Below are positions 57,358-64,000 of a stretch of 64,000 bases of DNA, piece after piece. The notes under the pieces are model-generated. The model was not told the DNA's origin. It did not search any database and was given only the letters and a program-made list of their open reading frames with translations. Position 1 is the first letter of the stretch; the number at the start of each line of letters is the position of its first letter. Made by a program: the position numbers and the translations under genes. The stretch comes from Tetracentron sinense (lineage: Eukaryota > Streptophyta > Magnoliopsida > Trochodendrales > Trochodendraceae), in the NCBI GenBank assembly GCA_015143295.1, contig CM026570.1:26047250-26111249 (forward strand), read 5' to 3'.

Positions 57358-60300
57358 ATGCATACACATTCTCAAATTGATATGATAGAAAAAGAATTTG
57401 AAATTGATAAACCATATATTCGTAAAGACTTTAATTCTCAAGAAAATAAACCACTCAGAGATTGGTATTTCTCAAATTTTGATAAACAAAAAGAAGAACT
57501 TTTACAAACATATTATCAATTTTTAACAAAACATAAATGTCAAATGTATTTCTTCAAATGGTTTGAAATATATGCTAAAGAAAATTCAATATATTTTCCT
57601 TTTGCCAAATCTATAAATGAAACAACAAAATCTTCAACTACATGGCAAACAACTACAAATAAAAATATTGAATCAATACATCCCCCATTAGAAGCCATAA
57701 AATTAACTCATCAAGATACTCCTTTAGTAGCATCTCCTTTCAAAAGAAAAAATGATTTAAATGCTCCTAATGCTAGAGATATAGACAAAATATTTGAACA
57801 AAATAATTATACAAACCAAAATTTAAACACAATAAGTACGCAGCTCAACAGAGTAGAAAATTTAATTCAAAAAGAAAAAATTTTACCTCAAGCTGAACCA
57901 CAAAAACAAAATGATAAACCAATGTTTATACCACATGAAATTCCAAAACAATTGTCTTCACAATTATCTTCTAGAAATTTAATGGAAACAATTGATGATA
58001 AATTAAACAAATTAAATACGATAATCTACAAATGTGCTCAAGTCCCTGACACGCCTGAAACACAAAGTTCACATATCAACATGGTAAAATTAATATTAGA
58101 TTCTGATCCAGATTTTGATCCAAACACAATTGATCCAAGTGCTATAAATGTTTTATCAAAACTTCCAAACATTCTAGAATCTGACTCAGATGATTTATCT
58201 GATGTTGCAGATATAGATCAATTAGAACAAAATTTCTCAAAAGACTTAAACAATTCATTAGACAAAATCCGTAATTCAATTAATCGTTTAGATTGGAAAC
58301 AAGCTCCAACTAAAAACTTTTATCCAAGACCTACGTTTCCTGATATCCAGATCGAGGAACGTGGACAACATCGTCAAGCTTCCTATCATAGTGAATCTAT
58401 TTATGAATGGAATATTGATGCAATGACAGAATACCAAATATTAAATTTACTTCAAGAAATGACAATGGTAGGAACTGCCTATAGGAACAGACATGATTCA
58501 TCTGATCATTCTGTTGCTCAAATGTTAGTTGCTGGTTTTACTGGTCAACTCAAAGGTTGGTGGGATCATTGTATCACACAAACTGATCGACAAACAATTC
58601 TCAATGCTTTCAAAACAACAAGTGATGGAACCACAATTCAAGATGAGAATAATGAACCAATTCAAGATGCTGTTGCAACTTTAATCTTTTCAATCGCAAA
58701 ACATTTTATAGGTGATCCTTCCAAAATCAAAGATAGATCTTCTGATCTAATCAACAATCTCAAATGTAGAAAACTTCAAGATTTCAGATACTACAAAGAT
58801 ACATTCCTTACGAAGGTTATGCTTCGTGATGATTGTGGCAAACCTTACTGGAAAGAACGATTTCTTTCTGGTTTACCAAATGTTTTTGCAGAAACAATTA
58901 GGGAAAAAATTAGAGACAAAAACAATGGAGATATTCCTTATGACAAATTAACTTATGGTGATTTAATCACATTAATCAATACAGAAGGTTTAATCTTATG
59001 TAGAGCCTTAAGGCTCAAAGATAAACTCAAAAGAGATCAAGTTACTAGCAGAAAAGAACTTGGTTCTTTCTGTGAACAATTTGGTTTTGATTGTGAAAAG
59101 GATAAAACTCACAAACACAAAAAATCAAAACACAAACACATTAAACCTCATAAAAACAAATATCACCATAAAGGCATAGAAAAAGATAGTCAATACTATA
59201 AACAAAAATATTCTAAACAAAAATCGAAACCTCGATATCAAAAAAGAAATCCTTCAAAAATGTCAAAATGGTTTTCTCAATCTAAACCATCTTCTTCAAA
59301 ACAACCAAACAAATTCACTAAACCGCCAATTTGTTTCAATTGTGGTAAAGAAGGTCATCTCAAACCAAATTGTCCCGAAGAAGCTAAAAAGAAAATTAAT
59401 ATCATTAATTCTTTAGACATTTCTGAAGAAATCAAAAATCAATTAAAACTTTTAATTCTCAATTCATCTGATGATGAACTTCCTCAAATTGATGAAATTT
59501 ACACAAGTACAACTGATTACTCAATTTCTGATTCATCTGATTCAGAACCAATTAAGTCCAACTGTCAATGTCCTCAATGTGTTAAAAGTATTAATATGAT
59601 TACTCAAGAACAAACATTTCTTTTAGATCTAATTGATAAAATTCAAGATCCTCTCTTACAAAAAGAATGTTTAATCAAATTAAAAGATAACCTCAAAGGT
59701 AAACAATCTATCAAACCAACTATTACTTATAACGTCCATGATATCTTTAAGAAATTTGATTTCAAAACCCCCCGGGAAAGGGATATAACTATTCAAGATT
59801 TACAAACTGAAATTAATTCAATTAAACAAGATATTTCACATCTCAAACTTAATACTCATTTTGAAATCAACCAACTTAATAACCAAATTTCTCAAAAATA
59901 TTATATACCACACAGACATGAAATCACTTCAGATAATGAAGAACCAAATGATCAAAATACTAATGGACAAGATGAACAAACAAGTAAAAATCAGGATTAC
60001 ATCAATTTAATCACACAAACTATTCAACAAAAATGGTTAGTCAACATATCAATTATAGTAAACAAAGAATTTAGACTTGATACAATAGCCCTTATTGATT
60101 CAGGTGCTGATTTAAATTGTATTCAAGAAGGTTTAATTCCAACCAAGTATTTTGAAAAAACAAAAGAAATTTTACACACTGCAAGTGGAAGTCAACTTAA
60201 TATAAACTACAAATTAACCAAAGCTCACGTATGTAATGAAGGGATATGTATCTCTACACCCTTTATCTTAGTAAAAAATCTTACAAGAGAAGTAATTCTA

Positions 60301-60972
60301 GGTTCTCCTTTTATAACCTTAATCAAACCTTTCACAGTAACTCATGAAGGAATTCAAACAATAATTAATACTCAAACTATTAATTTCCAGTTTATCAATC
60401 CACCACATTTAAAAAACATTAATATAATCAAGGAATATTCCATATTCAAAAATCATCATATTCATTTAATAACTCAAAAACAAAAACAAATTTGTTTTCT
60501 AAAAAATGAAATACAATATAAAAAGATTGATGAACAACTCAATGATTGGAAATTACAACAACAAATTAAGAATTTTGAAGAAAAACTCAAAACTGATGTA
60601 TGTTCAGACTTTCCTAATGCCTTCTGGCACAGGAAAAACCATATTGTTAAATTACCTCACATCAAAGAATTTAATGAAACAAGTATTAAAACTAAAGCAA
60701 GACCAATTCAAATGAATCATGAATTATTAGAATATTGCAAAAAAGAAATTCAAGAATTACTCAAAAAGAACTTAATTCGTAAATCTCAATCTCCTTGGAG
60801 TTGTGCTGCTTTCTATGTTCAGAAAAATGCTGAATTAGAAAGAGGAACACCAAGATTAGTAATCAATTATAAACCTCTCAATGATGTTTTACAATGGATA
60901 AGATATCCAATACCAAACAAACAAGATCATTCTACAAAGGCTAAACAATGCAAAGATTTTCTCAAAGTTTGA
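57358..60972 (+). CDS. Component B capsid, zinc knuckle, protease and RT N-terminus
   Basis: 1204 codons, nearly identical to component A. Capsid core around KGWWDHCITQ and RKLQDFRYYKDTFLTKVMLR; zinc knuckle CFNCGKEGHLKPNC (~659-672); single linker copy; protease LIDSGAD (~912-918); then the conserved KARPIQMNHELLEYCKKEIQ and SPWSCAAFYVQK of the RT fingers. A one-base insertion near 60929 shifts the frame and ends it at TGA 60970-60972, before the RT active site. The start is taken at the first ATG after the 57298 stop; translation in the virus would have begun upstream. Confidence 0.92.
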   Translation: MHTHSQIDMIEKEFEIDKPYIRKDFNSQENKPLRDWYFSNFDKQKEELLQTYYQFLTKHKCQMYFFKWFEIYAKENSIYFPFAKSINETTKSSTTWQTTTNKNIESIHPPLEAIKLTHQDTPLVASPFKRKNDLNAPNARDIDKIFEQNNYTNQNLNTISTQLNRVENLIQKEKILPQAEPQKQNDKPMFIPHEIPKQLSSQLSSRNLMETIDDKLNKLNTIIYKCAQVPDTPETQSSHINMVKLILDSDPDFDPNTIDPSAINVLSKLPNILESDSDDLSDVADIDQLEQNFSKDLNNSLDKIRNSINRLDWKQAPTKNFYPRPTFPDIQIEERGQHRQASYHSESIYEWNIDAMTEYQILNLLQEMTMVGTAYRNRHDSSDHSVAQMLVAGFTGQLKGWWDHCITQTDRQTILNAFKTTSDGTTIQDENNEPIQDAVATLIFSIAKHFIGDPSKIKDRSSDLINNLKCRKLQDFRYYKDTFLTKVMLRDDCGKPYWKERFLSGLPNVFAETIREKIRDKNNGDIPYDKLTYGDLITLINTEGLILCRALRLKDKLKRDQVTSRKELGSFCEQFGFDCEKDKTHKHKKSKHKHIKPHKNKYHHKGIEKDSQYYKQKYSKQKSKPRYQKRNPSKMSKWFSQSKPSSSKQPNKFTKPPICFNCGKEGHLKPNCPEEAKKKINIINSLDISEEIKNQLKLLILNSSDDELPQIDEIYTSTTDYSISDSSDSEPIKSNCQCPQCVKSINMITQEQTFLLDLIDKIQDPLLQKECLIKLKDNLKGKQSIKPTITYNVHDIFKKFDFKTPRERDITIQDLQTEINSIKQDISHLKLNTHFEINQLNNQISQKYYIPHRHEITSDNEEPNDQNTNGQDEQTSKNQDYINLITQTIQQKWLVNISIIVNKEFRLDTIALIDSGADLNCIQEGLIPTKYFEKTKEILHTASGSQLNINYKLTKAHVCNEGICISTPFILVKNLTREVILGSPFITLIKPFTVTHEGIQTIINTQTINFQFINPPHLKNINIIKEYSIFKNHHIHLITQKQKQICFLKNEIQYKKIDEQLNDWKLQQQIKNFEEKLKTDVCSDFPNAFWHRKNHIVKLPHIKEFNETSIKTKARPIQMNHELLEYCKKEIQELLKKNLIRKSQSPWSCAAFYVQKNAELERGTPRLVINYKPLNDVLQWIRYPIPNKQDHSTKAKQCKDFLKV

Positions 60973-60973
60973 T

Positions 60974-62773
60974 ATGAAATCAGGATTTTGGCAAATACAA
61001 ATTTCCAAACAAGATAAGTACAAAACCGCATTCACAGTTTCCTTTGGACACTATGAATGGATTGTTATGCCATTTGGTTTAAAAAATACCCCTTCAGAAT
61101 TTCAAAATATAATGAATGAAATTTTCAACCTTTACACACAATTTTCAATTGTTTATAACAATGATGTTTTAATATTCTCAAATATAATTGACCAATACTG
61201 GAAACATCTCAATATATTCTTTTCAACAAACAAGCATAATAATTTAGCTATATCAAAAATTCAATTATTAACAAAAATAAGATTTCTTGATATTCAATTC
61301 GGAACTTTTACAAAAAACAATCGTTCTATTAAATTTGCTAACAAAATTCCTAATGAAGAAAATTACAAAACTCGGTTTTGGCAAATAAAGGATATGAATC
61401 AACCTAAAACATATTTAGAAAAATTTCAAATTAGCAATTCAAAAATAAATAGAATATTAGTATGGAAAAATCTTAGTATAATAAAAATACCAATTAATGT
61501 TGACTTATTACAATATTTGGCATTAAGGATTTACAACAGATATCTTCCTAAAAGTTTTGCATATTATCTTAGAAAAGAGGATTTATTTCCAAAACAGTTA
61601 TTCAGTTTTCTCAAAAACCTATTTTATCTATATTTAGAAAATATGAATTATCAAATATTATTATCTTATTTTCAGGATATGATGGCTCGAGAAAGGTCTG
61701 CAAAAGGATACAATTTTGGAAATACTTTCTTACAAAATGTTCAACAAAGAAAATACATTTATCCTCATAAAACAAAAGATTTATCAAATTTGGAAATATG
61801 TCTTTTAGATAATTTATGGCATGCTAAATCTCTCAATTCTACTCAATTAATGGAAAAATCAATTAATGCTTTGCAGCATTATTTTCTATCAAAAGCCCAA
61901 ACTTCCAAAAATACAAACACCTCTTATGTTTCCTTAACTAATAGGATCAATGAAAATCCTCAATTCTTCTCAAAATTAATTTTCAATCCAAAATTATCTT
62001 TATGTGAAGCTTTCAAAGTCAAGTTAAGAAATAAAGTCCGTACCCAACTGCCAGTTGGCATCCAACAACTCATTTTCTCAAAATCCCTTGACCAGTATCA
62101 CAAATGGATTCATGTGTTTTCTCAAATTGAAGCCAGAAATTTTCCATTCCATAAATCAAGACTCATCCATTGCCATCCTTACAATCTTCTCAAAATTTTT
62201 AATACAGAACCAGAAGACCAAGAAGAAAAAATTTGGTTATTTGAAAATGGATTTATTAGAGGAATTTATTCATATAGCCAAAAAGACTTGGAAGGATTCC
62301 CTCAATGTATCATTGATATATGTTTGCAACAAAGATTAGCAAAGCCAGACCCATTCCTTTTCTTAGAAATCCTAAGCTCCTGTCCAGAATGGTCTGATAA
62401 TGGTTACCGTCTTTTCCCAACCAGTCATGTAATTCTTATTCATGACAATGACCCATGTTACAATGTTACTCCTTGCAAAAGAACAAAACTCAATTATAAC
62501 AAACTAGATATTCAAACCCGAAAGATCTGGGGTCTTAGTTATATTTACCAAACCCTCAAAACCTGTCCTTGGAATGTCATGATTGACACAGGAAGGATTG
62601 TCATTTTTGCCAAACCAGTTCCAAGCAATACAGATTTCCATCCAATTATATATCAAATTACCAATGGGTTAGTGAATTCTTCACACGATTTTTATCTTGA
62701 CTTACAACGAGCATGGGGACCTCAAATAAATGAAGAAGATTGGCCAATAGAAGAAATAATACAGGAAGATTAA
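60974..62773 (+). CDS. Component B: decayed RT remnant joined to a unique ~466-aa region
   Basis: 599 codons. Residues 1-133 align with component A RT (MKSGFWQIQIS, MPFGLKN) but the active-site box is YNND (61154-61165) instead of YIDD, and small in-frame deletions follow. RT similarity ends near 61373. RNase H is absent. The rest is unlike component A: LLQYLALRIYNRYLPKSFAYY, LPVGIQQLIFSKSLDQYHKW, NDPCYNVTPC, DLQRAWGPQINEEDWP. No domain is recognised. Two in-frame ATGs at 61679/61682 lie just after a splice-acceptor-like TTTCAG, which could give a separate 364-aa protein. Confidence 0.82.
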   Translation: MKSGFWQIQISKQDKYKTAFTVSFGHYEWIVMPFGLKNTPSEFQNIMNEIFNLYTQFSIVYNNDVLIFSNIIDQYWKHLNIFFSTNKHNNLAISKIQLLTKIRFLDIQFGTFTKNNRSIKFANKIPNEENYKTRFWQIKDMNQPKTYLEKFQISNSKINRILVWKNLSIIKIPINVDLLQYLALRIYNRYLPKSFAYYLRKEDLFPKQLFSFLKNLFYLYLENMNYQILLSYFQDMMARERSAKGYNFGNTFLQNVQQRKYIYPHKTKDLSNLEICLLDNLWHAKSLNSTQLMEKSINALQHYFLSKAQTSKNTNTSYVSLTNRINENPQFFSKLIFNPKLSLCEAFKVKLRNKVRTQLPVGIQQLIFSKSLDQYHKWIHVFSQIEARNFPFHKSRLIHCHPYNLLKIFNTEPEDQEEKIWLFENGFIRGIYSYSQKDLEGFPQCIIDICLQQRLAKPDPFLFLEILSSCPEWSDNGYRLFPTSHVILIHDNDPCYNVTPCKRTKLNYNKLDIQTRKIWGLSYIYQTLKTCPWNVMIDTGRIVIFAKPVPSNTDFHPIIYQITNGLVNSSHDFYLDLQRAWGPQINEEDWPIEEIIQED

Positions 62774-63717
62774 AATATACCAACCAAGATTGATGCGTCA
62801 TTTATTTTGACAAATCAGAGATAAAACAATTAAAGCAACTTGATATAGACGATCGTGATAAGATATTTCAAACAGAAGACAACAGTTCAAATCAAGAAAA
62901 CAATAGCAGAACAAGTGCAAAAGTGAAAAGGTGAACAGGAAGCGGCAAAAATCAGTCAGCAAGCAGCAGACTCGTCAACAGCATTCAATGCAAAAGCAGA
63001 ATTGTGCAGAATCCAACAACAAATCGACAAAAGTACAAAGCAAACAGTAAAAGTTAAACAGTACAGTCAAAAGAAATCAAGATTCTTCAAACAGTCAAAA
63101 GCAGAAGACAAGTTACTCAAGTAAAAGCAACCGAAAGCAAGTGAAAACAAAAGCATTCAACATTCACCAGAGGTAAAGCAAAAGAGATTCGAGTTAAAGC
63201 ATTCAACACTCAAGTATCAAGATTCGTCAGAAGGCCTATAAGTTCAGAAGTTCAAGTCATCTACAAGGGAGCTCAATCAGAAACCCAAGTCCTTAGTCCT
63301 TAGTCCCAAACGTGTAATCTTTTTCTTTCTTTCTTAGTTCAACATTCCTCTTCTATTGTAATCTTCTACCCTCTTCTTCTTTTTTCTTTTTTTTCTTTCA
63401 AGTATGGTGCTGTAAGCGGGAGATTACTGCATCCAATCTGTAACCATCAGTCCAAAAGGTATTTTCATTTATCAAATGTATGTTTGATTTCATTAATATA
63501 TGAAATAGTTTTCTTTCTCAAATATTATGCCTTTCGCTCTTCAAAAATTTTTACACTGCACACTGTTTAACTGAGAGACCGCTGTAAGCCGCGGCTATTC
63601 TGCACTGGAATAGAAAAGCACAACTGTGTCCCTAATCTCAGGACTAACTAGAACAGTACTGTGCACCCAATCATATTATTTTCGCAATTTTATATGATCC
63701 ATGCCTGGGATAGAAAA
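62774..63717 (+). other. Component B non-coding region shared with component A
   Basis: AAAGCA/CAGTCAAAAG-rich sequence, then from about 63110 near-identity with 55255-56020, including CTATAAG (63236), the pyrimidine tract, GTGCTGTAAGCGGGAG and one 155-bp segment (63554-63708). Confidence 0.85.
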
Positions 63718-63730
63718 TGGTATCAGAGCC
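63718..63730 (+). other. Second pararetroviral primer-binding site (tRNA-Met)
   Basis: TGGTATCAGAGCC, identical to 56021-56033. The interval between them, 7,697 bp, is a plausible full circular genome length for this family. Confidence 0.95.
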
Positions 63731-63951
63731 AATTATCAAATGGTGCTCAAATTGTCATTTCTATCCCAGGGTAGTCACTTCGTAATAGTTTGACTTAAAC
63801 AATAATGAAAATACCTTTTACACTGCACACGGTAATACACAGGGTAGTCACTTCCTAACAAGTGATTTCTTTGATAAACGTTATCAAAAGACTTTTATCC
63901 CAGGCAATAGATGGCTTGACTGTAAACACCATTGGATGCAGCATTATTTTC
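63731..63951. other. Scrambled patchwork just after the primer site
   Basis: Short viral pieces in both orientations: CAGGGTAGTCACTTCGTAAT (direct, as at 56215), inverted CCTGGGATAGAAA-type sequence at about 63757-63770, inverted AAAGGTATTTTCATT (63803-63817, as 55604-55618), and a joint of TTTTTACACTGCACAC-like sequence to CGGTAATACACAGGG near 63820-63850. No gene. Confidence 0.75.
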
Positions 63952-64000
63952 TAGTATGTATTGCTGTTATAATCAATTCTCAAAAGAATTATACAGTGCT
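63952..64000 (+). other. Start of a third pararetrovirus copy
   Basis: Matches the leader at 56081-56129 base for base until the window ends. Confidence 0.88.

Noticed and set aside
49911..63730. Reading the viral array as a Ty3/Gypsy or Copia LTR retrotransposon because of the zinc knuckle, protease, RT and tRNA-Met primer site.
   Set aside because: No LTRs and no integrase are present, a 30K-type movement protein lies upstream, and unit length fits a circular Caulimoviridae genome.
1..64000. tRNA, rRNA or microRNA genes.
   Set aside because: No cloverleaf, ribosomal or convincing precursor hairpin was recognised; the only tRNA-like signals are primer-binding sites.

Overview
The window is nuclear DNA of a flowering plant. 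It is AT-rich and intron-bearing, holds fragments of plant genes (LITAF/GILP-like, small LRR protein, MCM6, MYB-CC, TPC1, dipeptidyl-peptidase), and is dominated by plant repeats: LINEs, hAT-type elements, Helitrons, a Copia LTR and tandem repeats. The species cannot be fixed from the sequence. Almost nothing in the first 48 kb looks like an intact host gene; it is a graveyard of gene fragments and transposons.

1-36.95 kb: segmental duplications. Two block types alternate. A-blocks are at about 1-3905, 19715-23925 and 30640-32415. B-blocks are at about 13700-19714, 23926-30640 and 32416-36950. A-blocks carry a 5'-truncated LINE, a degenerate retroelement gag-like fragment and an LRR-protein pseudogene. 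B-blocks carry another LRR pseudogene, split by a fold-back element, whose last exon is fused directly to MCM6 exons, followed by a retroelement with CCAAT/TATA signals, a LINE 3' end and a ~175-bp tandem repeat. Between A1 and B1 lie a LITAF/GILP-like pseudogene, a longer degenerate LINE (8.5-10.5 kb) and a three-copy repeat family (10.5-13.7 kb).

36.95-48.07 kb: a ~100-bp satellite array split by a 1.43-kb hAT-like element carrying a MYB-CC fragment; three undamaged consecutive exons of a TPC1-like channel; a 285-bp Helitron; a 228-bp Copia LTR with its primer site; and a probable minus-strand Helitron that encloses a dipeptidyl-peptidase exon.

48.07-64.0 kb: an endogenous pararetrovirus (family Caulimoviridae, best match to the Florendovirus layout) starting exactly at a (TA)20 tract. 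It is a head-to-tail array of two DIFFERENT components plus the start of a third copy. Component 'A' (48.1-56.0 kb) has capsid, aspartic protease, reverse transcriptase and RNase H, then a separate 425-aa ORF of unknown function. Component 'B' (56.0-63.7 kb; 7,697 bp between primer sites) has movement protein, capsid and protease, but a decayed reverse transcriptase (YNND), no RNase H, and a ~466-aa unrelated C-terminal region of unknown function. The two share nearly identical capsid/protease sequence and the same non-coding region with the tRNA-Met primer site. This is what a bipartite pararetrovirus should look like, with B depending on A for reverse transcription. Both components carry stops and frameshifts at different places, and both array edges are scrambled patchworks of viral pieces. 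Candidate splice sites suggest how the component-specific proteins may have been expressed.
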